A DNA stretch of 50,239 nt from an uncultured Flavobacteriales bacterium (GCA_937925525.1 CALALS010000047.1:1-50239); one strand, 5' to 3'; shown: positions 8,208 to 18,093, counted from the first letter of the stretch. Numbers and translations: made by a program. Notes: generated by a model not told the origin, from the sequence alone.

Positions 8208-8822
8208 CTAAGAAAACCTCCTTTTTACGAGTAATTCAAATTCTTTGTAAAAACTATTTTTCTTGTCCCAATTATATTTTTTTGATAAATCATTAAGCTT
8301 TTGTTGGGCATCACTAAACGAATTAAAATTATTTAAAGTTTTTAAGGTTTCTGCCATTTCAGATGAATTGCCGTTAAATAATTCATTGCTAAAAAGGTAT
8401 TTTTCATTTATCCCCAATGATTTTGTTAAGTCTGATATCGGTCGATATTTGAGCTTAGCAGCTAAACTGTTATCATCGTCCATATCCTTCTTTTGTTCTT
8501 CTTTAGTTAGAACAGACTTTTTTGCTTCTTCTACAGCAGGAGGAAGTGCTAACTCTTCATCTTTAGTCTCCTGAATTTTTTCGATAATGACTTTTGATTT
8601 TGAAGTATCTTTTTGCGGAATACCTGCATTTTCTGACCGCTCTATCATTTCTCGTAAAACAATTGCTTTTTCATAAAGCTTACTTATTTTACCAATTACC
8701 ACATTCATTTCAAGAACAGGTATCCTATCCCAATCCGTTAATCTATCGGAATGTTCTTTAATATTATCGGTAAGTTCCGTGAGAGCCTCTCTTAGTTTTT
8801 TGATTTCCTTGCTATCTATCAT
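8208..8822 (-). CDS. Conserved Bacteroidota hypothetical protein, coiled-coil N-terminus
   Basis: A 204-residue cytoplasmic protein without signal peptide or membrane helix. Residues 1-65 are charged and helical, with heptad-like spacing (KKLREALTELTDNIKEH). A Glu/Lys-rich linker covers about 66-125. The C-terminal third ('ISDLTKSLGINEKYLFSNEL', then 'FNSFSDAQQKLNDL' and 'KYNWDKK...FELLVKRRF') is a block I recall as conserved in many Bacteroidota proteins of unknown function. It is the first gene of an operon with the M28 peptidase. A divergent promoter region (8823-8897) separates it from tdk. Confidence 0.7.
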   Translation of the reverse strand: MIDSKEIKKLREALTELTDNIKEHSDRLTDWDRIPVLEMNVVIGKISKLYEKAIVLREMIERSENAGIPQKDTSKSKVIIEKIQETKDEELALPPAVEEAKKSVLTKEEQKKDMDDDNSLAAKLKYRPISDLTKSLGINEKYLFSNELFNGNSSEMAETLKTLNNFNSFSDAQQKLNDLSKKYNWDKKNSFYKEFELLVKRRFS

Positions 8823-8897
8823 AATCGAAAATTTAACTTCAAACTACTATTATTTATTACATTTACGGTCAATAACTGTGCCTAAATTACTAAAAAA

Positions 8898-9497
8898 ATG
8901 ATTCCTGAAAATCCTTTAGAAAAAAAACCGGGAAGCGGCTGGATTGAAGTTGTTTGTGGCTCTATGTTTTCAGGAAAAACAGAAGAATTAATTCGTAGAA
9001 TAAAACGAGCACAATTCGCCAATCAAAAAGTTGAAATATTTAAGCCTTTAGTTGATATTAGGTATGATGAAGAAAGTGTAGTTTCTCATGACAAAAATGA
9101 AATTTCTTCCACACCCGTAGAGTCATCAGAAACCATTTTATTACTTGCCAATGATGTGGATGTAGTGGGAATTGATGAAGCACAGTTTTTTGATGATAAC
9201 ATTGTAGATGTATGTAATGAATTAGCAAATAGAGGAATTAGAGTAATTGTAGCCGGTTTGGATATGGATTTTAAAGGAAAACCATTTGGTCCTATGCCTA
9301 ACTTAATGGCTATTGCAGAATATGTCACAAAAGTTCATGCTGTTTGCATGAGAACCGGAAAACCCGCTCAGTTTTCTTTTAAAAAATTAAATAGTGAAAA
9401 ACTTGTTGAGTTGGGTGAAAAAAATATATACGAACCTCTTTCTCGTGAAGCTTACTTAGCTGCTATGAAAGAAAAATCGAAATTTTCCAAAGAATGA
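8898..9497 (+). CDS. tdk: Thymidine kinase, type II
   Basis: Thymidine kinase phosphorylates thymidine with ATP in the dTTP salvage pathway. The 199-residue sequence shows the P-loop GSMFSGKT (21-28), the 'VVSHD' region, the DEAQFF motif with catalytic Glu94, and the lasso-loop area near 'FGPMPNLMAIAEYVTKVHAV'. The zinc-binding cysteines of most type II enzymes are absent: only Cys150 of the first CxxC remains (CMRT) and the second pair is missing. I recall the same loss in flavobacterial homologues. Its stop overlaps the start of murF-alr in an ATGA, which implies translational coupling. Confidence 0.95.
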   Translation: MIPENPLEKKPGSGWIEVVCGSMFSGKTEELIRRIKRAQFANQKVEIFKPLVDIRYDEESVVSHDKNEISSTPVESSETILLLANDVDVVGIDEAQFFDDNIVDVCNELANRGIRVIVAGLDMDFKGKPFGPMPNLMAIAEYVTKVHAVCMRTGKPAQFSFKKLNSEKLVELGEKNIYEPLSREAYLAAMKEKSKFSKE

Positions 9498-11920
9498 ATT
9501 TTACCCTAAATGAAATAGCAACTATTACTTCAGGTAAAATTATTCATGATTCAACTAAAGCGATTGAGCATATTTTTATTGATAGCAGAAATGCTTTTAA
9601 GCCAAGCAAAAGTCTTTTTATAGCTATTAAAGGCGAACATCATGACGGTCATCATTTCATTGACAAATTGAGCAAACTCAACTGCCTCACTTTTTTAGTT
9701 TCCAATGAGCATTTTAATTTTAATGATTATCCGAATTGCTCCTTTATACTAGTCGAAAATACGTTGGATGCGCTGCAAAAAATAGCTGCTTTTCATCGAA
9801 AAAAATTTACACTACCTGTTGTTGCAATTGCGGGTTCTTATGGCAAAACCATTGTAAAGGAGTGGATGTATGAGCTTTTAAAGGATAACTATAACATCAT
9901 TCGTTCTCCTAAAAGCTACAACTCACAAATTGGAGTTGCATTATCAATTTTACAATTAAGTGAGGAACATAATCTTGCCATTTTTGAAGCAGGGATTTCT
10001 ATGCCAAATGAAATGGAAAAATTAAAAGAAATGATACTTCCAACTCATGGTATTTTTACTTCTTTTGGCGAAGCTCATCAGCAAAATTTTAACTCTCCTG
10101 AAGAAAAATTATCAGAAAAACTAAAATTGTTTGAAGGAATAGATTTCATATACAATCAGGATATAACTCCACTTTCGACAATTAAAAAAAGTACATATAG
10201 CTACGGGAAAAATGCTAGTTTTTTAAAACTAATAGAAGTTCAAAAGTTAGACTCATTTAGTGTTTGTAAAATTGAATTTAAAGGAATTAGAGATGAGCTT
10301 GAAATTCCTTATACTGATGATGCTTCCATTCAAAATTGTCTAACTTCCGTAACTGCTTCTTTAATGTTTGGGCTAGAACTTGAAGAGCTTAAAGAAAAAG
10401 TATTTAATCTTCACCCAATTGCCTTGCGCCTTGAAATAACAAATGGTATAAATAATTGTAGCTTACTTCATGATTATTATACTTCCGATATTGAATCACT
10501 TCAAATAGCATTAAATAAACTCAGTGAGCAAAAGTTAAAAAACAAAACACTTATTATATCTGATTTTGCAGACAATACCACAAATCAATACATAGAACAA
10601 ATAGCGGCTTTACTTCAAAATCATAATATTAATAAGCTAATTACGGTTGGAAAATCAATGGTAAAACTAACTCAGTTTTTTGATGGAGAAGTTTATTCTT
10701 ATGATGATACTGAAGGTTTATTAGATTGCATGGAAATTCTGGAGTTTAAAAATGAAGCTATTTTAATAAAGGGCTCACGCAATTTCAAGTTTGAAAAAAT
10801 TGGTAATTATTTATCAGAAAAAAGTCATATCACTTATTTAGAGATTAACCTTAAACAGGTTGAAAGAAATATCACTTATTTTAAAACACTTCTTCAACAA
10901 AACACCAAATTATTACTAATGATAAAGGCTTCGGGTTACGGATCCGGAGCAATTGAAATAGCAAAAAAAGCTGAAAGCATTGGAGTAAATAATTTTGGAG
11001 TTGCTTACGCTGATGAGGGAGTTGAACTACGAAAAGCAGGAATTGAAGGCAGGATTATAGTTATGAATCCTGAGCCACAAGCCTTCAACGATATCTTAAT
11101 TTATAATTTAGAACCTTCTGTTTACAGTTTTAAATTATTAGATGATTGGACAAGGTTTTTAATTTTAAATAAGCGACAATCTTATCCCATTCATATAAAA
11201 ATAGATTCAGGAATGAATCGGCTAGGATTTGCTCAATCACAAATTAACCAACTTACTCAGTACTTTTTATCACAACCGGAAATAAAAATTACTTCTGTTT
11301 TTTCTCACCTTGCAACTGCTGATGGTGCTTCTCAAGATGATTTTACCAACTCCCAATTTTTGTTGTTTGAAGAAATATGTAATAAGATATCAAAAGTACT
11401 TCCTTATGAATTTGATAGGCATATTTTAAACACATCCGGCATCCTTCGTTTTCCGGAAAAGCAATTTGAAATGGTTCGCTTAGGGCTTGGCATCTATGGC
11501 GTTTCTCCCATTGATAACGAAAATAACATTTCTCCCATTGCAAAACTTTACTCAAAAATTTCTCAAATAAAAAAGGTAAAAAAAGGAGAAAGTGTGGGTT
11601 ATGGAAGAAGTTTTATATCACAGAACGATATAACAATTGCAATAATTCCTTTGGGTTATGCAGATGGCTACAGCCGTATTTTAAGTAACGGAATTGGCAA
11701 AGTAAATATTAACGGTAAGCTATGTAAAACCGTTGGTAATATATGTATGGATATGTTTATGGTTGACGTTAGTGATATAAATTGTCATGAGGGAGATGTT
11801 GTTGAAATATTTGGAAATAACCCAACCATAGAAGAATTGGCAAAGTTGCAAAATACCATTCCTTATGAAATTCTTTCTAGGCTTTCACACCGTATTTATA
11901 GAAAGTTTATAGAAGAATAA
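9494..11920 (+). CDS. murF-alr: Bifunctional MurF ligase / alanine racemase
   Basis: An 808-residue fusion serving peptidoglycan synthesis. The N-terminal half (1-445) is UDP-MurNAc-tripeptide:D-Ala-D-Ala ligase (MurF), with the substrate domain first, then a P-loop at 114-119 (GSYGKT), and 'SYNSQIGVALSILQL' and 'EAGISMPNEMEKL' typical of the Mur central domain. The C-terminal half (from about 446) is alanine racemase, with the PLP lysine at Lys478 (MIKASGYGSG), 'SGMNRLGF', and catalytic Tyr703 (GYGRSF), followed by 'LGYADGYSR' and 'GNICMDMFMVD'. Together the halves make D-Ala and load D-Ala-D-Ala. The fusion is typical of Bacteroidota. The P-loop Tyr116 is odd: Asn or Ser is usual there. The ATG overlaps the tdk stop. 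Confidence 0.95.
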   Translation: MNFTLNEIATITSGKIIHDSTKAIEHIFIDSRNAFKPSKSLFIAIKGEHHDGHHFIDKLSKLNCLTFLVSNEHFNFNDYPNCSFILVENTLDALQKIAAFHRKKFTLPVVAIAGSYGKTIVKEWMYELLKDNYNIIRSPKSYNSQIGVALSILQLSEEHNLAIFEAGISMPNEMEKLKEMILPTHGIFTSFGEAHQQNFNSPEEKLSEKLKLFEGIDFIYNQDITPLSTIKKSTYSYGKNASFLKLIEVQKLDSFSVCKIEFKGIRDELEIPYTDDASIQNCLTSVTASLMFGLELEELKEKVFNLHPIALRLEITNGINNCSLLHDYYTSDIESLQIALNKLSEQKLKNKTLIISDFADNTTNQYIEQIAALLQNHNINKLITVGKSMVKLTQFFDGEVYSYDDTEGLLDCMEILEFKNEAILIKGSRNFKFEKIGNYLSEKSHITYLEINLKQVERNITYFKTLLQQNTKLLLMIKASGYGSGAIEIAKKAESIGVNNFGVAYADEGVELRKAGIEGRIIVMNPEPQAFNDILIYNLEPSVYSFKLLDDWTRFLILNKRQSYPIHIKIDSGMNRLGFAQSQINQLTQYFLSQPEIKITSVFSHLATADGASQDDFTNSQFLLFEEICNKISKVLPYEFDRHILNTSGILRFPEKQFEMVRLGLGIYGVSPIDNENNISPIAKLYSKISQIKKVKKGESVGYGRSFISQNDITIAIIPLGYADGYSRILSNGIGKVNINGKLCKTVGNICMDMFMVDVSDINCHEGDVVEIFGNNPTIEELAKLQNTIPYEILSRLSHRIYRKFIEE

Positions 11921-11922
11921 TT

Positions 11923-14900
11923 TTAGAAAAATGCTCTCAACTGAACACCGCCAGTGTGAATAGTTTTTGAATTTAAAGCAGCTCTTCCATTATAATTTAA
12001 TGATAACTGAAGATGATTTGACAACAGCCTTTGATAACCTACTGTCCATGTATAATTTTTTCCATTTATCAATCCCTCTAACATTTCAAAACCTACAGAA
12101 GAATTTGGGTTACCATTAAATTTAATCTCAACGTAATTAAACGTTAAATTAAAGCTTCCTTTATTTGCCTGATTAAGTCGCATTTCAGTTCCTATCTTTG
12201 AATTATAAGAAGTTTCTGAGCCATAATTTTCATCATTTAATTTTTCCTGATAATTGAAAAATAAATTTACCCTGAATTTTACATTGGGTTGAAAAGTAAT
12301 TTTTGGTTCAACTTCAATAAAATCAAACTCATAATTACGTTGTGTAAAAAAGCCAGAAAGATTTGATTTAACTCCTTCTTTGTATAGGAAATTCCAAAAT
12401 AGTTTTCTGGTCATATTCCATCGCAAACGAGCCGCATAAAATTCTTGTGTTCTGGTTTCAAACCCGTTTGTTAAAAGTGTTTTATTTGAGTTGTTGTAAT
12501 AGTCAATTTCCGCACCGTACTTACTGCTTATCCTGTTAAAATAAAAGGTGTTTTGAATTCCGGAAGATTGTGAAACTAGCGCAGAATCATCTATATTTAA
12601 TATAAACGGATTATATCTATCTTTTTCTAATCCGGTTTTTCTGTTGGTTTGAAAACCCAGTTTATTACTAAATAACGAAATGAATTTTCGAATTCCCTTT
12701 TTGTTTGACCAGACTACATCCGGTCGGACAAAAACCACTTGATTAAATTGATTGGTAAATGTTTTTACATATTCTGACGTAGGCACAAAAACTTTAATAT
12801 AATTGGCCTGGTCTTGAAAAGCTGCTAACTCAAATTCGTTTAATTCTTTAATTCCATTGTCGTTATAGTCTATCCATTGATAGTACCCTTGTCCCGGATT
12901 TACTTCTAAAAACACGAAATCTCTCTTCAACTCCAGACCACTTCCTACTTCATAATATGTATTTGAAGTAATGGTTCCTTTTATTAAGTTTAAACCATAG
13001 TTAATTTTACCTACAACATTATCTTCCGGCTTTAAATTAACAAAAGCCGAGTCCAACACACTTACTCTTCTGTAAGTGGCGTTTCCGCTTAGTTTTTGCC
13101 ATTTAAATTGGTTTACTTTAAAGCCAACTTCAATATCTTCTCCTAAAGTTGATTTAATTAATTCATTGTTTAATGGGGCTTTATCTTCTCTTTGCTGATA
13201 GCTAAGGTTAAAGCCATTTTGTAATGAGTCTTGTGTTTTTAAATAGGCTTTCCACAATGTATAATTAAAACTATTATTCGAAATTCCCTGGTTACTATTT
13301 AGCTGTAGAGTATTACTTTCTTCTTCTTCCATTACACCCACTTGCAGCCAAGATATATCTTTACTCAACAAGGCGTTGTGTTTATAAAAGGTAGTTTTAG
13401 ATAAAGCTGTTCCGTCTGTTTCTAAGTAACTTCCGTTTGCCTTGAAATTAAATCCTTTTTTAGTAAATCCTGCGTTTGCTTCATGTCGTAGTCCATCATA
13501 AACACTTCCGCTAATAAAAGTGGCTAGTGTATATTTTAGTAAAAATTCATTTGGTTTTGCTAGACCTGCATAAGCTTCCATCCATTGCTGGTCATCAACA
13601 AAATCAATAGTTCTCACACTCCAGTCTCTATAAAATTCTACGGAACGATATCTTTCTATTTCTTTAAATTGCTTTGTAATATATTCAAACTTTCCGCCTC
13701 CTAATATTCGCCAGGCATTTTTTTGCTTAGAAAACGGAATAGCATTATCTGATATTAATTTAAAACCATAACCGGCATTATCACCGTTGCTTATTTTAGA
13801 AAAAGTATTGGCATCATAATTACTTACAGCTCCTTCGATATACAATTTAGAGAGTTTAGAAAAATTATATTCTCCTCCAACTGTAAAAAGTTGACGCTTT
13901 TTTGGAGTGACCAATAAAATTACCGGTTCATAATTTCCTTGTGGAATCCCGGAAACAGGAGCTACCCATTGATATACTTTTCCGTTTGCGGTAGAATTTA
14001 CTTGAATGTAATTACCATTATTGTTTCCAACTAAGGAAAAGGCTAAACTGTAAAATGCGCTATCCGGATTAGTAGAATACACGAATACCGAATCATATAA
14101 AACACTTCCAACCAAAGTGTCTATTTTTTTGTAGAGCACCCTATCATTTTCAAATGGAACGCTATCAATGCTATAATAGAGTGCCTCTTGAATACTGTCG
14201 CCCACCGTTCCTAAAAACTTTTTTTGCTCATCATCCAGCTCTTGTTGTAACGGCTGGTTTTTTGCATCTTGCTCTGAATACATGTTTAAGTCTAACTTCC
14301 ATTTATTTTTTTCAAAACCGGTAGAAGCTTGCAGTACAGAACGAGCGTAGTTTTTATCCGAGTACTGAAATTCAACCACAATTCTGGAGTATTGAGTAAT
14401 AATTCTATTTGCGGTAAAAGTAATTTCAGCAGTGTTGTAGTCAATAATATAGTCAAAATCCTGACCTCTTTCCATTTGTTCACCATCTAAAAACACTTTC
14501 TCCGTTCCAGATAAAACAATAATGAAAGTTTCATTTTCTGAGCCTGTTAAACGGTAAGGACCTTGATTTCCCTCTACACCTAAAATTACATTTCTTGAGA
14601 ATTTTCCTTTTGAAACCGCCATCCCAACAGAAACATCAGCTATTACGCTGTTTGAATCTAAATTATTAAGAGCAAATCGACTGGAAAAATTTCCTCCCTG
14701 AGCTCTTTTGTAATATTTTAAAAAATAAGAATCTCCATTTTGCATTTGAAAATCTCCTGCCACAAGTTTTGATTTATCGTCATATAATTGAATATAAACC
14801 TGGTCAAAGTCTTGTAATTGTTGGGTGTTTCCCTCCGGCTGAATAGGTATATTATCATCCGTAATTGATGCCAAAACATTGATTTTCTCCGTTACTTTTC

Positions 14901-15399
14901 CTGATAATTGTAGATTTAAGTTAGAGTTTACCGACAAGTTTTGATTATTTCCAACCGTCAATCCTCTGGAAATTGTTCCACTTCTATTCACTTCACCTAA
15001 ACTAAATATTTCATCGGTGGTATTATTGGTAGGCGTGTAGCTAAATTGATTGTAAAGTCCAACATCCTGTTGTTCTAATAATTTAGCATTTTTATGAGAG
15101 TATTGCCTTGAAAAACTAAGTGGGAAAACTCTAAATTTTATGAAACTCTTTTTTCCAAAATTTTTCTTAGAAAATATAATTGTGGATTTAGCATAGTCAA
15201 TATTATAGTCTCCTGTGTCCGCAAAAACACCCTCTATCATAATAATTTCCGACTCAGGAACAATGCTCAATGAGTCTAACTGAATAGTGTCTTGCGATGC
15301 TATTATTTCCAACGAACGAAAATTATGCTGGGCAAAAGACGTTGATGTAATAAATAACATTACTACAAAAAGAAATATATATTTAGTCTGCTGTTGCAC
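11923..15399 (-). CDS. Large SprA-related outer-membrane beta-barrel protein
   Basis: I set the start at GTG 15399 (1158 residues). The upstream TTG at 15420 is part of a TACCTTTG promoter box and cannot lie inside the message. The signal peptide is then QQQTKYIFLFVVMLFITSTS to SFAQ. Near residue 150, 'SRGLTVGNNQNLSVNSN', 'LNLQLSGKVTEKINVLASI' and 'DDNIPIQPEGNTQQLQDFDQ' strongly resemble the N-terminal part of SprA, the T9SS outer-membrane translocon, but the protein is about half the length of SprA. The rest is beta-strand rich and ends in Phe (GGVQLRAFF), the usual last residue of outer-membrane barrels. I infer an outer-membrane protein of a paralogous family. Its function is unknown, and it stands alone between convergent murF-alr and divergent xth. 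Confidence 0.65.
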   Translation of the reverse strand: MQQQTKYIFLFVVMLFITSTSFAQHNFRSLEIIASQDTIQLDSLSIVPESEIIMIEGVFADTGDYNIDYAKSTIIFSKKNFGKKSFIKFRVFPLSFSRQYSHKNAKLLEQQDVGLYNQFSYTPTNNTTDEIFSLGEVNRSGTISRGLTVGNNQNLSVNSNLNLQLSGKVTEKINVLASITDDNIPIQPEGNTQQLQDFDQVYIQLYDDKSKLVAGDFQMQNGDSYFLKYYKRAQGGNFSSRFALNNLDSNSVIADVSVGMAVSKGKFSRNVILGVEGNQGPYRLTGSENETFIIVLSGTEKVFLDGEQMERGQDFDYIIDYNTAEITFTANRIITQYSRIVVEFQYSDKNYARSVLQASTGFEKNKWKLDLNMYSEQDAKNQPLQQELDDEQKKFLGTVGDSIQEALYYSIDSVPFENDRVLYKKIDTLVGSVLYDSVFVYSTNPDSAFYSLAFSLVGNNNGNYIQVNSTANGKVYQWVAPVSGIPQGNYEPVILLVTPKKRQLFTVGGEYNFSKLSKLYIEGAVSNYDANTFSKISNGDNAGYGFKLISDNAIPFSKQKNAWRILGGGKFEYITKQFKEIERYRSVEFYRDWSVRTIDFVDDQQWMEAYAGLAKPNEFLLKYTLATFISGSVYDGLRHEANAGFTKKGFNFKANGSYLETDGTALSKTTFYKHNALLSKDISWLQVGVMEEEESNTLQLNSNQGISNNSFNYTLWKAYLKTQDSLQNGFNLSYQQREDKAPLNNELIKSTLGEDIEVGFKVNQFKWQKLSGNATYRRVSVLDSAFVNLKPEDNVVGKINYGLNLIKGTITSNTYYEVGSGLELKRDFVFLEVNPGQGYYQWIDYNDNGIKELNEFELAAFQDQANYIKVFVPTSEYVKTFTNQFNQVVFVRPDVVWSNKKGIRKFISLFSNKLGFQTNRKTGLEKDRYNPFILNIDDSALVSQSSGIQNTFYFNRISSKYGAEIDYYNNSNKTLLTNGFETRTQEFYAARLRWNMTRKLFWNFLYKEGVKSNLSGFFTQRNYEFDFIEVEPKITFQPNVKFRVNLFFNYQEKLNDENYGSETSYNSKIGTEMRLNQANKGSFNLTFNYVEIKFNGNPNSSVGFEMLEGLINGKNYTWTVGYQRLLSNHLQLSLNYNGRAALNSKTIHTGGVQLRAFF

Positions 15400-15417
15400 T
15401 AAGTAGTATGAAACTCT

Positions 15418-15425
15418 CAAAGGTA
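15418..15425 (-). promoter_or_regulatory. TACCTTTG -7 box of the SprA-related gene
   Basis: A perfect TAnnTTTG match on the minus strand lies 18 bases before GTG 15399. It overlaps the alternative TTG start and so decides against it. Confidence 0.55.
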
Positions 15426-15473
15426 AACATCCTTAGAAACTTTAAACGATGCTTTTTATTTTGTTTGAATTAA

Positions 15474-15481
15474 TACTTTTG
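15474..15481 (+). promoter_or_regulatory. TACTTTTG -7 box of xth
   Basis: A perfect TAnnTTTG box is followed by 4 bases (ggtc) and the ATG of the exonuclease III gene, the same spacing as at cysH and rsmI. Confidence 0.6.
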
Positions 15482-15485
15482 GGTC

Positions 15486-16247
15486 ATGAAAATCATCTCT
15501 TACAATGTAAATGGCATTAGAGCCGCCATGAGTAAAGGTTTATTAGACTGGATAAAAGCTGCCAATCCCGATGTTTTTTGTATTCAAGAAACAAAAGCTA
15601 CTAAAGACCAGGTAGATATTATCTCAATTGAAAGCTTAGGATATCACCATTATTGGTTTTCTGCACAAAAAAAAGGGTACAGCGGAGTTAGTATTTGGTG
15701 CAAAAACAAACCTTTAAATATTGAATATGGCTGTGGAATTGACAGGTACGACAATGAAGGACGAGTTCTTCGAACAGATTTTGATGATGTTTCAGTAATT
15801 AGCGTGTACATGCCTTCAGGGTCCAGCGGAGATGACAGACAAGCCTTTAAAATGAAGTGGCTAAATGACTTTCAAGAATACATTGACAATCTAAAAAAGA
15901 ACATTCCAAACCTAGTAATATCCGGTGATTATAATATTTGCCATAAAGCCATTGACATACATGACCCGATACGAAATGCAACCGTTTCCGGTTTCCTGCC
16001 CGAAGAGCGAGAATGGATGACTGAATTTATTGAAAGCGGCTTTATAGACACTTTTAGGCATTTTAACCAAAATCCACATAATTATAGCTGGTGGAGCTAT
16101 AGAGCAAATGCCAGAAATAATAACAAAGGCTGGAGGATTGACTATAATATGGCTAGTAAAAACCTTGAAAACAGGCTTAAATTTGCAACAATTTTACCCA
16201 ACGCAAAACACTCAGACCACTGCCCTGTTGTTCTAGAATTGAAATAA
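15486..16247 (+). CDS. xth: Exodeoxyribonuclease III / AP endonuclease
   Basis: This enzyme cuts DNA at abasic sites and removes 3' blocks in base excision repair. The 253-residue protein shows every catalytic position of the family: Asn7 (YNVNG), Glu35 (IQETKA), Tyr108 (VYMPSG), Asp148 and Asn150 (SGDYNICH), Asp219 (WRIDY) and Asp244-His245 (HSDHCP). Length and motif order match ExoIII/Xth rather than the longer eukaryotic APE. It appears monocistronic with a promoter directly before the ATG. Confidence 0.95.
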   Translation: MKIISYNVNGIRAAMSKGLLDWIKAANPDVFCIQETKATKDQVDIISIESLGYHHYWFSAQKKGYSGVSIWCKNKPLNIEYGCGIDRYDNEGRVLRTDFDDVSVISVYMPSGSSGDDRQAFKMKWLNDFQEYIDNLKKNIPNLVISGDYNICHKAIDIHDPIRNATVSGFLPEEREWMTEFIESGFIDTFRHFNQNPHNYSWWSYRANARNNNKGWRIDYNMASKNLENRLKFATILPNAKHSDHCPVVLELK

Positions 16248-16283
16248 ATGATATTTAGAGATTGATTGTATTGGTATTTATTT

Positions 16284-16291
16284 ATATTTGT
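16284..16291 (+). promoter_or_regulatory. TATATTTG -7 box of the ABC binding lipoprotein gene
   Basis: A perfect TAnnTTTG box lies 34 bases before ATG 16326, leaving a leader of about 30 bases. This gene is thus one of the few here with a normal 5' leader. Confidence 0.5.
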
Positions 16292-16325
16292 CATTACTTA
16301 AATTTTTAACCCTAACTTAGTTGTG

Positions 16326-18068
16326 ATGAAAAGAATCTTTGTAATTAGCGCACTTGTTGGTTTAGGTTTACTTTCAGGATGTGGTGGTAACGGAAAGTCT
16401 GGAGGTGGAGAAACCAAAGAAGGAAAAGGCGGAGTTGTTTACGGTGGTGTATTTAAAATGAATGAAGTTGAAGACTTTAAAAGTCTTTACCCACTTGATA
16501 TTACAGAGGTTGGAAGCCACCGAATCGGTAATCAGGTTTATGAAGGAATCGTAAAATTAAATCAAGAAGATTTATCTGTTGAGCCTTGTTTAGCTGAAAA
16601 ATGGGATGTAAATGAAGATGCTACTCAATTTACTTTCTATTTAAGAAAAGGTATAAAGTTTCATGATGATCCTTGTTTTCCTGAAGGAAAGGGAAGAGAG
16701 GTTAAAGCACAAGACATTAAATATTGCTTAGACAAAATTTGTGAGTCACACCCACAAAACCAAATGTTTTGGCTATTTAAAGATAAAGTAAAAGGAGCTG
16801 TTGATTACTATGAAGCCAGTAAATCAGGCACTTTACCTGCCAACGGTGTTGAAGGAATTAAAATTATTGACGATTATACCATTCAGATTGATTTAATATA
16901 CCCATTTGCCGGGTTCCTAAATATTCTAAGTCACTCTGCGGGATGGATTTATCCTAAAGAAGCCTATGATAAATATGGTATTGAACTTAGCAGACATGCT
17001 GTTGGTACAGGAGCTTTCAGAGTAAAAGCGGTAAAGCAAGGAGAGGCTGTAGTTTTAGAAAAAAACCCTGATTACTGGGGAATTGACCAGTATGGTAACA
17101 AACTGCCTTACTTAGATGGTATTAAAGTAACATTTATCAAGGAAAAGAAAACTGAATTAATGGAATTCAGAAAGGGTAATTTAGATATGATTTTTAGATT
17201 ACCTCTAGAAATGATTGAAGATGTGGTTGGAGAGTTAGATGAGGCAAAAAAAGGTGGAAACAAACCTTTTGTAATGCAAGTTGTTCCTGCAATGAGTTTA
17301 TTTTACTACGGATTCCAAAATAAGAGCGCTCCTTTTGATAATAAAAAACTTCGTCAAGCATTAAATTATGCTATTGATAGAGATGCTATTGTAACTTATA
17401 CTTTGCAAGGAGAAGGAGAAGCGGCTATTCATGGAGTTGTTCCACCATTTAAAGGATATCCTTATGAAACTGTTAAAGGATTTGAATTCAACCCTGAACT
17501 AGCTAGGAAATTATTAGGAGAAGCCGGTTTCCCTGGAGGGAAAGGATTGGGTAAAATTACATTGCATATTAATAGTGGTGGTGGTGACAGAAACGTTCAC
17601 ACAGCTGAAGTTATTCAAAAAATGTTGAAAGAAAACATCAATGTAGATGTTGAAATTGAGATTTTACAATGGGCTCAGCACTTAGATAATTACGAAACCG
17701 GAAAGTCTGTATTTTGGAGAACAGGATGGATTGCCGATTATCCGGACCCGGAAAACTTCCTAAACTTGTTTTACGGAAAACATGTTCCTGCTGAAATGAG
17801 TGACCGTTCTTTCATTAACTCTGTGAGATTCCAAAATGCAAAGTTTGATTCTATTTTTGAAGTTGCTTTAAGAATAGTAGATACAAAAGAACGTTATGAG
17901 TTATTTGCTCAGGCAGATCAAATTATTGTAGACGAAGCAGCTTGTATGCCTATTTTTTATGATGAGAATACTAGGTTGATTCAGGTAAAGGTTAAAAACT
18001 TCCCTGCAAACGCAATGGAATATAGAGACCTTAGCGAAGTTTACTTCAAAGAGGAGGAGCAAAAATAA
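16326..18068 (+). CDS. ABC transporter substrate-binding lipoprotein, family 5 (peptide/oligopeptide type)
   Basis: I prefer ATG 16326 to the adjacent GTG at 16323; the product has 580 residues. The lipobox is LSGC (Cys19), followed by a Gly/Lys/Glu-rich linker. The body matches the DppA/OppA fold: 'LAEKWDVNEDATQFTFYLRK', 'GIKFHD', 'LRQALNYAIDRDAIV', 'FNPELARKLLGEAGFPGGKG' and 'WIADYPDPENFLNLFYG'. Such proteins capture peptides or other small ligands for an ABC importer. No permease or ATPase gene is nearby, so the partner must be encoded elsewhere. Two runs of Lys/Glu suggest a soluble, surface-exposed lobe. A strong terminator follows. Confidence 0.9.
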   Translation: MKRIFVISALVGLGLLSGCGGNGKSGGGETKEGKGGVVYGGVFKMNEVEDFKSLYPLDITEVGSHRIGNQVYEGIVKLNQEDLSVEPCLAEKWDVNEDATQFTFYLRKGIKFHDDPCFPEGKGREVKAQDIKYCLDKICESHPQNQMFWLFKDKVKGAVDYYEASKSGTLPANGVEGIKIIDDYTIQIDLIYPFAGFLNILSHSAGWIYPKEAYDKYGIELSRHAVGTGAFRVKAVKQGEAVVLEKNPDYWGIDQYGNKLPYLDGIKVTFIKEKKTELMEFRKGNLDMIFRLPLEMIEDVVGELDEAKKGGNKPFVMQVVPAMSLFYYGFQNKSAPFDNKKLRQALNYAIDRDAIVTYTLQGEGEAAIHGVVPPFKGYPYETVKGFEFNPELARKLLGEAGFPGGKGLGKITLHINSGGGDRNVHTAEVIQKMLKENINVDVEIEILQWAQHLDNYETGKSVFWRTGWIADYPDPENFLNLFYGKHVPAEMSDRSFINSVRFQNAKFDSIFEVALRIVDTKERYELFAQADQIIVDEAACMPIFYDENTRLIQVKVKNFPANAMEYRDLSEVYFKEEEQK

Positions 18069-18093
18069 ATACTCTTTTTTACAATATTTTCTT

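Noticed and set aside
9300..9400. Thymidine kinase missing zinc cysteines as evidence of damage
   Set aside because: I recall the same CxRTG form in other flavobacteria, so it appears to be a lineage feature.
15399..15420. TTG 15420 as start of the SprA-related gene
   Set aside because: The TTG is the end of a perfect TACCTTTG promoter box; GTG 15399 gives a standard signal peptide.
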